Shown here: piece by piece, positions 13,365 to 20,252 of the stretch
Layout: the number at the start of each line of letters is the position of its first letter
How positions within the stretch are numbered: position 1 is the first letter of the stretch
IMG/VR virus record: IMGVR_UViG_3300030419_002553
Location: 1 to 24,027 of that record
Length of the DNA: 24,027 nt
Strand: one strand, 5' to 3'
From: a virus
Notes under the pieces: model-generated
Told to the model about the DNA's origin: nothing
Database searches by the model: none
Seen by the model: only the letters and a program-made list of their open reading frames with translations
Position numbers and translations under genes: made by a program

Positions 13365-13629
13365 TGGTTGTGCATTTCTAGGTATTCCTTGGCAACTCTC
13401 AGCTGCAACCACCATTGGAGATATCGCAACCCTTAATAATCATGGGAAAACCATGAATGAGACAGCAGCTTCAATTGCACTTCAACGAGATTGTCAGTGG
13501 TCTAGATTGTGGTTAGGTTGGCCCCCATGTCTTACAAGAGCGGAATGGATAGATATGTTAGTAGAAATGAACTGTGAGACTTATTCATGGAATTTCCTAA
13601 ATAATCCATATTGCAGGGAGAATGATTGA
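13303..13629 (+). CDS. Putative phage lipoprotein
   Basis: 108 residues. LLRTFIIVLTITLSVNGCAF has a hydrophobic signal ending in Val-Asn-Gly-Cys, an acceptable though not perfect lipobox, so lipid attachment at Cys23 is predicted. The rest contains further cysteines (DCQWSRLW, PPCLTRAE, MNCETYSW, PYCREN) and Trp-rich segments (WLGWPPC). Membrane-anchored lipoproteins in phages can affect superinfection or envelope function, but nothing specific is seen. It overlaps the preceding gene by 62 nt and shares the A of its TGA with the next ATG. Confidence 0.65.
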   Translation: MTNTNLLRTFIIVLTITLSVNGCAFLGIPWQLSAATTIGDIATLNNHGKTMNETAASIALQRDCQWSRLWLGWPPCLTRAEWIDMLVEMNCETYSWNFLNNPYCREND

Positions 13630-14000
13630 TGTTTGGGCCAATTACCATACCATACGAATCTGTTATGTTATACAATGTTGCAAGACTCAAGTATGGTGTA
13701 GAATTTGATGAAGTAGAGATGGCCATTGCAGAAATGTGTTCTCTTGTAAAAGAAACTTATCCAGACTTCATTGCTGGCCAAGTCTTTCACTATGCAGGAT
13801 TCATTTCAGAGGAAGGTAGTGTTGGTGGTTGGGGTGATGAAGGTAATCACATTGCAATCGTCACATACTGGAAATCATTTGAAAGTCATGAGAGAAGTCA
13901 TAGAGACAAACCGTTCAAACAAGCATTTTCAAACCTAATGAAGTATTGTGATGATACTAAAGAGTTAGGATACAAATTACTCTGGCAAGGAGAGAAGTAG
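13629..14000 (+). CDS. ABM-like (dimeric ferredoxin-fold) protein next to the oxygenase
   Basis: 123 residues from the ATG at 13629. A C-terminal segment, HIAIVTYWKSFESHERSHRD, then PFKQAFSNLMKYC, follows the strand-helix pattern of antibiotic-biosynthesis-monooxygenase (ABM) and related dimeric alpha/beta-barrel proteins, where 'W.s.e...H..s..f..' is typical. The N-terminal half (YNVARLKYGVEFDEVEMAIA) is less clear. The stop is immediately followed by the Rieske-oxygenase-like gene start, so the two are coupled. An accessory or companion monooxygenase is suggested, not proven; the fold call is moderate. Confidence 0.55.
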   Translation: MFGPITIPYESVMLYNVARLKYGVEFDEVEMAIAEMCSLVKETYPDFIAGQVFHYAGFISEEGSVGGWGDEGNHIAIVTYWKSFESHERSHRDKPFKQAFSNLMKYCDDTKELGYKLLWQGEK

Positions 14001-14348
14001 ATGCCCGCAAGAAAACACACTCAATGGTTGGCCAAACCACATATCGACTACGTAGACTCACGCATATACAGTGATTGGGATATCTACTATGAAGAGATGG
14101 AGAAGATTTTCAAAAAAGTTTGGATACCTATCTGTCACGAATCAGAGATACCAGATATAAACGATTATCGAACCGCTGCGATTGCAGAACAGAATATTGT
14201 GATGGTCAACCTAAAAGAAGGTGTTCGAGCATATGAGAATCCCTACAATTTGTCAGTTGCTGGAAATCTAGATGATACGACATGGTTGATTGACTGTTCA
14301 GAACTTCATTGTGAAGTTAAGTATGGTGGTATGGTCTGGTGCATTTGA
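14001..14348 (+). CDS. N-terminal fragment of a Rieske-type ring-hydroxylating oxygenase, Rieske motif deleted, frame broken
   Basis: 115 residues. DSRIYSDWDIYYEEMEKIFK, then KVWIPICHESEIPDINDYRT and VRAYENPY follow the N-terminus of Rieske non-haem oxygenase alpha subunits closely. In that family the next segment holds the [2Fe-2S] ligands (C-x-H ... C-x2-H). Here it is absent: VRAYEN jumps to PYNLSVAGNLDD, the part just after the second Cys-His pair, so roughly 30 residues appear to be missing in frame. The frame then ends at TGA (14346-14348), while the matching catalytic half continues in the +1 frame. A ribosome site AAGGAG precedes the ATG. Read together with 14323-15042 this is one broken gene. 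Confidence 0.75.
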   Translation: MPARKHTQWLAKPHIDYVDSRIYSDWDIYYEEMEKIFKKVWIPICHESEIPDINDYRTAAIAEQNIVMVNLKEGVRAYENPYNLSVAGNLDDTTWLIDCSELHCEVKYGGMVWCI

Positions 14349-15042
14349 TTGTATTCAATCTGCACTGGATACTGAGCCACTTGAAGTATTTCATTACCAC
14401 AAGGGTATCATAGGAAGTAACTATAAACTATGGCATGATACGAACAGTGAGTTTTATCATGACTTCATGCATTATTTTAATCGGGTAACAGGATTTAACG
14501 AGGATTATTTTGCACGTAAGAATACAGGATTTCCAAACGGCCATGTAAACGTAGGAAGTTTTGAAGTCCAGTACGATAAGTTTGATGGTGCAGATAGGGG
14601 TGCGTTAAGTTTTCCTACACTACCACCTAATCAGTGGTACATGGTAGACCTATTTCCTGGCATGAATATTAATCTAAGAGGAAGCGCATTACGTACAGAT
14701 ATAGTGACTCCTCTTGCACCAAATAAGGTGTTAATTGAGTTTAGAGGATTCGGTCTAAAGAAGGATACACCAGAGGAACGAGCAGAACGGATTAAACACC
14801 ATAACACAATATGGGGCCCTTTTGGTCGCAATCTACATGAGGACTTAATTGGTATTGCTGGACAAGGAACTGCTATGAGGCCAGGCACAGAACATCGTCA
14901 TGTGTTACATGGTAGAAAAGAAAACGATACGATCCACGATGAAGTGGGCATGAGGCATTACTATGAAGAATGGGGTAATTGGATGGGCCGTGATCCTAAA
15001 AATCCTATGAGAGAAAATGCGGTATGGGAGAACAGGGAGTAA
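14323..15042 (+). CDS. Catalytic half of a Rieske-type oxygenase (separate +1 frame)
   Basis: 239 residues if read from the ATG at 14323; a TTG at 14290 is an alternative, and neither has a good ribosome site. After the frame join (about 14330-14345) it carries the mononuclear-iron region GSNYKLWHDTNSEFYHDFMH, comparable to the NWK...E.YH....H motif of Rieske oxygenases, but with three residues between the histidines rather than the usual four. It later has FGRNLHEDLIGIAGQ, where Asp is the expected third iron ligand, and DEVGMRHYYEEWGNWMGRDP. The protein could be a fragment, an independently translated domain, or part of a product made by +1 frameshifting. Substrate unknown. Confidence 0.7.
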   Translation: MVVWSGAFDCIQSALDTEPLEVFHYHKGIIGSNYKLWHDTNSEFYHDFMHYFNRVTGFNEDYFARKNTGFPNGHVNVGSFEVQYDKFDGADRGALSFPTLPPNQWYMVDLFPGMNINLRGSALRTDIVTPLAPNKVLIEFRGFGLKKDTPEERAERIKHHNTIWGPFGRNLHEDLIGIAGQGTAMRPGTEHRHVLHGRKENDTIHDEVGMRHYYEEWGNWMGRDPKNPMRENAVWENRE

Positions 15043-15044
15043 AC

Positions 15045-15287
15045 ATGGGCTGGTTACTGGTTGCTGTTGTCATGTTTGCAGGGTCTACTACACCAGATTT
15101 TAAAATCAATACTGCACTGAAATTTCCTAATGAAAATAGATGCGTGGAATACGTTGAGCTCTATGGAGATAGATTAAAGGGTGGACTACATAGAGCATTT
15201 CCAACTATAGTGCGTTCAGATTTGATTTGTGTCGATTTTAATACTGCAAAAGAAATGCAAGAAAAAATGAAAAGAGAGGGTATATGA
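15045..15287 (+). CDS. Small exported two-Cys protein (family member C)
   Basis: 80 residues from the ATG at 15045, which has AGGGAG 6 nt upstream; an in-frame ATG 21 nt earlier lies inside the previous gene. GWLLVAVVMFAGSTTPDF is a short hydrophobic leader. The mature part KFPNENRCVEYVELYGDRL and IVRSDLICVDF has Cys33 and Cys62 and aligns with the gene at 13155. It ends with a basic helical tail (AKEMQEKMKREG). The stop overlaps the next start (ATGATG). Function unknown; the family is described under findings. Confidence 0.7.
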   Translation: MGWLLVAVVMFAGSTTPDFKINTALKFPNENRCVEYVELYGDRLKGGLHRAFPTIVRSDLICVDFNTAKEMQEKMKREGI

Positions 15288-15724
15288 TGCACACATATAA
15301 ATGCACGATTTTAAAAGTAATTGATGGCGATACGGTGGACGTAGATATTGATTTAGGTTTTGGAGTATGGATGCGTAAAGAACGTATTCGTATTCTTGGT
15401 ATTGACACGCCAGAGAGTAGAACAAGAGATAAAGTAGAAAAGGTTTATGGTAATCTTGCAAAAGAGTTTGTCAAGGATTATCTTCCTGTGGGAAGCACAC
15501 AAACACTACAAACAGAGAAAGATGGTACAGGTAAGTTTGGTCGCATATTAGGTAAGTTTCTAGTATATGATCACCAAACAGACTCACAAATGCATTTGGG
15601 TGATATCATGATTCGTGAACATCTCGCAGTAAAGTATGAGGGCCAGTCCAAAGAGGATATTGCTGAGCAACATATCAAAAATAGGGAGCTATGTTGTCTA
15701 CCAGAAAAAAAGAGTATTGACTAA
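15284..15724 (+). CDS. Staphylococcal-nuclease (thermonuclease) homologue
   Basis: 146 residues, the length of the SNase core. CTILKVIDGDTVDVDIDLGF is the typical N-terminal strand set, and IRILGIDTPESR and KFGRILGKF supply the catalytic positions (Arg36, Asp41, Glu44 and Arg87 by this numbering), with the DTPE calcium/metal site. No signal peptide is present, so it should act in the host cytoplasm, for example on host DNA/RNA or in nucleotide scavenging. SNase-like genes occur in other marine T4-like phages. The start may be 15284 or the adjacent ATG at 15287. It ends at the next promoter. Confidence 0.88.
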   Translation: MMHTYKCTILKVIDGDTVDVDIDLGFGVWMRKERIRILGIDTPESRTRDKVEKVYGNLAKEFVKDYLPVGSTQTLQTEKDGTGKFGRILGKFLVYDHQTDSQMHLGDIMIREHLAVKYEGQSKEDIAEQHIKNRELCCLPEKKSID

Positions 15725-15745
15725 TTTCTCTCACCCATGTACAAT
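15717..15745 (+). promoter_or_regulatory. Sigma70-type promoter (TTGACT-N17-TACAAT) for the gp41 operon
   Basis: TTGACT (15717-15722), 17-nt spacer and TACAAT (15740-15745). The -35 overlaps the end of the SNase gene (ATT GAC TAA). A start near 15752 gives a short leader with AGGAG before the ATG at 15770. Confidence 0.75.
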
Positions 15746-15769
15746 GTAAATCAATGATAGGAGAAGTTT

Positions 15770-16063
15770 ATGCCTGAGAACTATACGTATGTCTCACGTG
15801 GCCAAGAACAGTGGGCATCCATCATGATAACAAAAGGTGAGTATGAGGGAGTCATATACCAATATGGTAGAGTGTCCGTGGCAGAGAAAGAGAACGAAGA
15901 TGGGACTATGCCTCTCTCATTTGATTACAATGTAGTTGATCAAAATGGTCATGACAAAGAGAAACTTGACAACTCTGTAGAATTTAAAAACACACTAGGA
16001 GATATTTTGGTAGAGATACTAGATGAACAACTGGAGGCTGGTAATCTTGAATACAACGATTGA
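15770..16063 (+). CDS. Conserved small protein preceding gp41 (function unknown)
   Basis: 97 residues, acidic. ENYTYVSRGQEQWASIMITK and GEYEGVIYQYGRVSVAE are followed by LSFDYNVVDQNGHDKEKLDN and an acidic helix ending EILDEQLEAGNLEYND. I recall it as a conserved small protein next to helicase genes in marine T4-like phages, with no known role. A strong AGGAG site precedes the ATG and the gene overlaps the gp41 start, which suggests coupled translation. Confidence 0.75.
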   Translation: MPENYTYVSRGQEQWASIMITKGEYEGVIYQYGRVSVAEKENEDGTMPLSFDYNVVDQNGHDKEKLDNSVEFKNTLGDILVEILDEQLEAGNLEYND

Positions 16064-17435
16064 AAGAACAGCACTCACACAACTTGTAACGAATGAGCAG
16101 TATGCACGTAAGGTACTACCATTCATCAAGAAAGACTATTTCTCTGACAAGACAGAGAGAACAATATTTGAAGAAATCACTAACTTTGTTGATAAGTATA
16201 ATAAAATCCCAACTCAAACATCTCTGGAGATAGAGGTATCAAATCGTAAGGATTTGAATGAAACGGAACACAAAAAAGTTGTTGAGGTCATAAAAACATT
16301 AGAGTCTACGGATGTTGACTTTGACTGGCTCGTAGACACAACTGAGAAATTTTGTAAGGATAAGGCAGTATATAATGCGATTGTTGAAGGAATTGGAATT
16401 ATTGAGGGAAAGGATCGAAATAGAGATGCAGGAGCTATACCGAGCATTCTCACTGATGCCCTGGCTGTTGGTTTTGATAATCACGTTGGTCACGACTATT
16501 TGTTGGATTCAGACTCCCGATATGAGTATTATCACACGGTAGAGGAGAAGATTCCATTTGATCTGGATTTCTTCAATCGAATAACCAAGGGTGGATTACC
16601 ACCTAAGACACTGAATATTGCACTTGCAGGCACTGGTGTTGGTAAGTCACTGTTTATGTGTCATGTGGCTGCAAACTGTTTAAGTCAGGGGAAAAACGTC
16701 CTATATATTACTTTGGAAATGGCAGAAGAACGTATTGCGGAAAGAATAGATGCAAATCTCATGAACATCTCTATGGAAGATTTGCACGATCTACCAAAAC
16801 AGATGTTCGACAGTAAGATAGAAAAGATTATCAAGAGTACAAGTGGCAAACTCATTGTAAAAGAGTATCCAACTGCATCTGCGAACACTGCACATTTTAG
16901 AGGTCTAATCAAGGAACTGGCTATCAAGAAATCTTTCAAACCAGATATCATATTTGTTGATTATCTGAATATTTGTGCGAGTAGTAGATTCAAGGGAGCA
17001 ACCAATGTCAACTCTTATATGTACATTAAGTCGATTGCAGAAGAACTTAGGGGATTGGCAGTTGAGACAAATCTACCAATTATGTCGGCAACACAAACCA
17101 CTAGATCAGGTTTCGTTTCCACAGATATTGGTCTTGAAGATACGTCTGAAAGTTTTGGCTTGCCTGCAACTGCTGACTTCATGTTTGCACTCATTTCTAA
17201 TGAAGAACTTGATGAACTTAACCAGATCGCAGTCAAACAACTCAAGAACAGATACAATGATCCAACAATGAACAAACGGTTTGTGATCGGCATAGATCGA
17301 GCCAAGATGAGATTGTATGATGTAAGTATGGATCAACAAGACATAGTAGATGCAAATCAGACAGAGGATTCTTTTTCTGAACCTGTGTTTGATCAAACAT
17401 CATTAGGAAAATTCCTTGGTGATTTTAAAGTGTAA
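16047..17435 (+). CDS. 41: gp41 replicative DNA helicase (DnaB-like)
   Basis: 462 residues from the TTG at 16047, close to T4 gp41 (475). The TTG gives MNTTIERTALTQLVTNEQ and has GGAGG 9 nt upstream; an ATG 24 nt earlier is possible but lacks a good site. GTGVGKS (Walker A, about residues 195-201) follows the strand NIALA. KPDIIFVDYLN is Walker B. MSATQT and the later KNRYNDPTMNKRFVIGIDRA fit the remaining DnaB-family motifs (H3 Gln and the Arg finger region). It unwinds the leading fork as a hexamer with the primase. It is co-transcribed with the preceding small gene. Confidence 0.92.
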   Translation: MNTTIERTALTQLVTNEQYARKVLPFIKKDYFSDKTERTIFEEITNFVDKYNKIPTQTSLEIEVSNRKDLNETEHKKVVEVIKTLESTDVDFDWLVDTTEKFCKDKAVYNAIVEGIGIIEGKDRNRDAGAIPSILTDALAVGFDNHVGHDYLLDSDSRYEYYHTVEEKIPFDLDFFNRITKGGLPPKTLNIALAGTGVGKSLFMCHVAANCLSQGKNVLYITLEMAEERIAERIDANLMNISMEDLHDLPKQMFDSKIEKIIKSTSGKLIVKEYPTASANTAHFRGLIKELAIKKSFKPDIIFVDYLNICASSRFKGATNVNSYMYIKSIAEELRGLAVETNLPIMSATQTTRSGFVSTDIGLEDTSESFGLPATADFMFALISNEELDELNQIAVKQLKNRYNDPTMNKRFVIGIDRAKMRLYDVSMDQQDIVDANQTEDSFSEPVFDQTSLGKFLGDFKV

Positions 17436-17447
17436 GGAGATTATAAT

Positions 17448-18131
17448 ATGACAGAATATCTTAAAGCAGGGGATGCTCTTGATGTAACAAAATTTGGATT
17501 GGGCACTTTTATCGTAAAGTTTGAAATGCCCACAACTTTCATTGACGATATTAATGATTTGTATGAAGGTGCAAAAGATTTACCAGAACATAATCAAAAT
17601 CTTGCTGGTAAAATTAAAGATGAATTACGTGTAACAGAGATTTTAACTGATGAAATGAAAAATTGTTTTTTGACCTGTTTTAGACAATACTTACAAATCA
17701 TACAAAAACCTATCTGGCACTGTTCTCTTGCTGGTGCATGGATCAACGATATGAAGGCCGGAGAATATAATCCTTTTCATTATCATCAGAGCACACAATC
17801 ATATCTTGGATTATCATCTGTTTTGGTTCTCAAACGTCCTAGCACATATGGTGTTGAATACTCAAGAGAGGAAACTCCCTGTAATGGTTGGTTAGAATTT
17901 AGTGGTGGACAACAAGACCCATTATCAATTCCACAGTTGCGTCAAGATGCTCAGGTAGGAAGTCTCTATATATTTCCATACACGTTACTACACGGTGTAT
18001 ATCCTTTTAACGGTACAGATGAAATACGGCGCACAATGTCTTACAACTGTGATCTACTTACGGAACATCAGAAAACGATGAATGATATTGTGGTAGACAA
18101 AACTAAAACTGAAGGTAAAATGTGGAAATAA
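17448..18131 (+). CDS. 2-oxoglutarate/Fe(II)-dependent oxygenase-like protein (2OG-FeII_Oxy_5 type)
   Basis: 227 residues. GEYNPFHYHQSTQSYLGLSS and VLVLKRPS match the N..H.H.....LSg...L..P pattern of the 2OG-FeII_Oxy_5 family. GSLYIFPYTLLHGVYPF and EIRRTMSYNCDL supply the distal His and the 2OG-binding Arg. The double-stranded beta-helix core lies at about residues 95-205. Such enzymes occur widely in marine T4-like phages; the substrate is unknown. It follows gp41 by 12 nt with a good AGGAG site and ends directly at the next start codon. Confidence 0.75.
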   Translation: MTEYLKAGDALDVTKFGLGTFIVKFEMPTTFIDDINDLYEGAKDLPEHNQNLAGKIKDELRVTEILTDEMKNCFLTCFRQYLQIIQKPIWHCSLAGAWINDMKAGEYNPFHYHQSTQSYLGLSSVLVLKRPSTYGVEYSREETPCNGWLEFSGGQQDPLSIPQLRQDAQVGSLYIFPYTLLHGVYPFNGTDEIRRTMSYNCDLLTEHQKTMNDIVVDKTKTEGKMWK

Positions 18132-18317
18132 ATGAAAACTTTACTTATCGCATTATGGTTTACAGGTTATCACACTGTTATAGATGTTGAGAAAATATAC
18201 GGTATTAAAACTATGGAGGCCTGCAACTTTATTCTGAGCACAGTGGTACAAGAATATGGTGCAAAAAGAGGTGCGTGTCTTGAAGGTGATATACTGAATA
18301 GATTGGAAGAGTCTTGA
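18132..18317 (+). CDS. Small two-Cys protein with hydrophobic N-terminus (family member D)
   Basis: 61 residues. KTLLIALWFTGYHTVIDV is hydrophobic, followed by GIKTMEACNFILSTVVQEYG and KRGACLEGD, with Cys31 and Cys49. It follows the same plan as the genes at 12456, 13155 and 15045, with a shorter spacing between cysteines. The start is immediately after the oxygenase stop and its stop shares a base with the next ATG (TGATG). The leader is short and lacks a clear cleavage site, so a membrane-anchored form is possible. Confidence 0.6.
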   Translation: MKTLLIALWFTGYHTVIDVEKIYGIKTMEACNFILSTVVQEYGAKRGACLEGDILNRLEES

Positions 18318-18574
18318 TGGCAGAGTACGAAGACTTTGACCGTTTTGCAAATGAGGTTGCAGAATGGTTGATAGAAAAATATGGAGAGTATCAAGACCCA
18401 ATGATGATGGGTGGGGTTCTTATGCGAGCCACAATGGAACTTTATCTAAGTCGATTGAGTGAGGACGATGTGCATCGTTTACTGGATGTAGTATCAGAAT
18501 CAATACCAATCATAAGAGAGCAACAAATGGCTAGAGGCCAACATTTGCATCAGGGTAACAAAATATTGCATTAG
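18317..18574 (+). CDS. Small helical protein of unknown function
   Basis: 85 residues starting at the ATG 18317 (overlapping the previous stop; a TTG just before is unlikely). Contains DFDRFANEVAEWLIEKYGEY, then MMGGVLMRATMELYLSRLSE and VVSESIPIIREQQ. All-helical, acidic N-terminal half, His-rich end. I recall the pattern as a conserved small protein of marine T4-like phages. It precedes the two glutaredoxin genes. Confidence 0.7.
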   Translation: MAEYEDFDRFANEVAEWLIEKYGEYQDPMMMGGVLMRATMELYLSRLSEDDVHRLLDVVSESIPIIREQQMARGQHLHQGNKILH

Positions 18575-18586
18575 GAGATTTATATT

Positions 18587-18835
18587 ATGTACACGATTTA
18601 TACTGCACCTCTTTGTGGATATTGTTCCGCAGCCAAGAATCTCATGAATACTCATGGTCTAGAGTTTATCGCAGTGGATTTAGATACGCAAGAAAAGAAA
18701 GAGGATTTTAAAGGTAGAACAGGTTTCAAAACTGTTCCTCAAATATATGGTCCCGATAATGAACATATCGGTGGATATGATGATCTGCAAAAATATTTGA
18801 AAGATAGAATGGAGACAATAAAAAATGTCATTTAA
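18587..18835 (+). CDS. Glutaredoxin (CGYC)
   Basis: 82 residues, the normal glutaredoxin length. MYTIYTAPLCGYCSAAKNLM carries the CxxC site (Cys10, Cys13), followed by FIAVDLDTQEKKEDF, the TVP cis-proline loop (GFKTVPQIYG) and the C-terminal HIGGYDDLQKYL glutathione-binding stretch. It reduces disulphides, typically for ribonucleotide reductase or to keep thiol or iron enzymes active. A clear AGGAG site precedes it and it overlaps the next glutaredoxin by 11 nt, so the two are coupled. Confidence 0.92.
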   Translation: MYTIYTAPLCGYCSAAKNLMNTHGLEFIAVDLDTQEKKEDFKGRTGFKTVPQIYGPDNEHIGGYDDLQKYLKDRMETIKNVI

Positions 18836-19241
18836 ATTTATAATTTATACAGTGCCTGATTGCTCTGAGTGCAATGATGCTAAGGAGTTGATATTAAATC
18901 AAGGAATGTCATTTGCAGAGTGCTCTTTAGAAACACAGGAACAAGTTGATGAATTTCACAGACGATACGGACACACCACTGTTCCGCAAGTGTATCTGGC
19001 CACAGAGGAGCAAGAGTATATCGGTAATCATGTAGACTTAGAAAAATTTATACTACAAGCTCTAGACTCAAGAAGAGTGCAAACATTAATGATGGGCACT
19101 GGATATGGGGGTGGAGCTCCAACTGTTCATGTGCGTCAGGGAAAGGATGGATCAACAACTATTTCAGAGGAAGAGGGCGTGAAAGGATATAATATATCTA
19201 TTAAGGAAAAAGAGGAAATGAAGGATATTACCCCACGATGA
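18825..19241 (+). CDS. Glutaredoxin-like protein with a C-terminal extension (CSEC)
   Basis: 138 residues. Residues 1-85 are glutaredoxin-like: FIIYTVPDCSECNDAKELIL has a CxxC (Cys13, Cys16), then FAECSLETQEQVDEF, TTVPQVYL and YIGNHVDLEKFI. The CSEC site is acidic and unusual. Residues about 90-138 form an extension rich in Gly, Lys and Glu (GTGYGGGAPTVHVRQGKDG, then EEEGVKGYNISIKEKEEM) that is not part of the fold. It follows the first glutaredoxin in tandem, and overlaps the next gene by 4 nt. Possible roles are a more specialised disulphide partner or an Fe-S scaffold. Confidence 0.82.
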   Translation: MSFKFIIYTVPDCSECNDAKELILNQGMSFAECSLETQEQVDEFHRRYGHTTVPQVYLATEEQEYIGNHVDLEKFILQALDSRRVQTLMMGTGYGGGAPTVHVRQGKDGSTTISEEEGVKGYNISIKEKEEMKDITPR

Positions 19242-20221
19242 AAAAAATAACAACACCAATTGATTATGGATATAAAGAAACTTTTACAAAATGGAATGGA
19301 AAGTTTTTAGATAAAATTGACGATATAGAAGTAATAAAGGTAACGGATGAAGATGTTGGGATTATGAAACCTGTAAAGCCATTGGATGGTTCAGACGTTC
19401 CCCTTGCGTATGTTATTACAAATGCGTATCCAGAAAACAGTTCTGTACGAAAAGTTCTTATGAATATTGAGGATACATCAGTGATGAGGGCTAATTGCTC
19501 TGGTCCTATTTTAGAAGAGGATATGCTCGCAAAGGGACTTGTCAAAGATGTGGATTATAAGCTTCGATCCCCAAACTCATATCAGGTAAGAAACAAAAAC
19601 GGATCATGGGGTATGATTGCTTATTCTAATGAGATACATTCAGTAATGATCGGATACAAACGTGGAAGATTCACAGGGAGCATTGATGCTTCAGGGTGGA
19701 CAAAGGAACATCCCGAAGAGTGGAAAACTCTACAGGATATTTCCAAATATAATGAAGATGCATTTAAAAAGGCCAATCTAGCCGTATACAACAAACAGAA
19801 AGCATTTTGTGACGCACATATTGAACCAAAATATCGTATTGGTGGTGGCATATTTACAACTCTATCTGCAAACCGATATCATGTCGGACAAAGTGCAAAG
19901 ATGAGTTGTCATGTGGATAGTGGTGATCTTAATGCAGGCTTGACCACAATGAGCTGCATGAGAGAGGGTGACTATACTGGTGCATATCTAACTTTTCCAA
20001 GGTATGGAATTGCGATTGACGCACCAGACAATAGTGTAATCATTGCAGACAGTAACGAAGTGCATGGCGTGACTCCGATTGAGGGTAATGGTCAACGGTT
20101 TACTTGCGTTGCATATTGTGATAATCGACTTGCAACGAAGGGTGTTGCAGGCAAATCGGAAAGAAAGATTGGAAGATTTGCAAAAGAGGAAACTGGTGAT
20201 TTATCAGAGTTTATCTCTTGA
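19238..20221 (+). CDS. TET/JBP-like 2OG-Fe(II) dioxygenase, probable DNA base hydroxylase
   Basis: 327 residues. The C-terminal third holds a TET/JBP-type double-stranded beta-helix: KMSCHVDSGDLNAGLTTMSC gives the HxD pair (His225, Asp227), MREGDYTGAYLTFPRYGIAI matches the 'REG.yTGg.l.fPrY' stretch of JBP1-like enzymes, and ADSNEVHGVTPI supplies the distal His276, followed by Arg287 for 2OG. The spacing from first to distal His (51) agrees with JBP1 (about 50). The N-terminal part has RANCSGP and GRFTGSIDASG, compatible with the family's N-terminal domain. These enzymes oxidise the methyl group of 5-methylcytosine or thymine in DNA. A C5-cytosine methyltransferase lies 2.5 kb downstream, beyond gp43, making 5-methylcytosine the expected substrate. 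No search was run; the family call rests on motifs. Confidence 0.78.
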   Translation: MKKITTPIDYGYKETFTKWNGKFLDKIDDIEVIKVTDEDVGIMKPVKPLDGSDVPLAYVITNAYPENSSVRKVLMNIEDTSVMRANCSGPILEEDMLAKGLVKDVDYKLRSPNSYQVRNKNGSWGMIAYSNEIHSVMIGYKRGRFTGSIDASGWTKEHPEEWKTLQDISKYNEDAFKKANLAVYNKQKAFCDAHIEPKYRIGGGIFTTLSANRYHVGQSAKMSCHVDSGDLNAGLTTMSCMREGDYTGAYLTFPRYGIAIDAPDNSVIIADSNEVHGVTPIEGNGQRFTCVAYCDNRLATKGVAGKSERKIGRFAKEETGDLSEFIS

Positions 20222-20246
20222 CAAATAACTTAAAAGGTGTTATAGT
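20218..20246 (+). promoter_or_regulatory. Sigma70-type promoter (TTGACA-N17-TATAGT) for gp43
   Basis: TTGACA (20218-20223), 17-nt spacer and TATAGT (20241-20246) with an extended TGT. The -35 contains the TGA stop of the TET-like gene. The expected start, about seven bases after the -10, falls on the gp43 ATG (20253). Confidence 0.85.
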
Positions 20247-20252
20247 CAACAC

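Noticed and set aside
14340-14352. RF2-type +1 frameshift at ATT TGA in the oxygenase gene.
   Set aside because: The RF2 site needs CUU UGA with an upstream SD-like sequence; here the P-site tRNA would mispair, and an indel is simpler.
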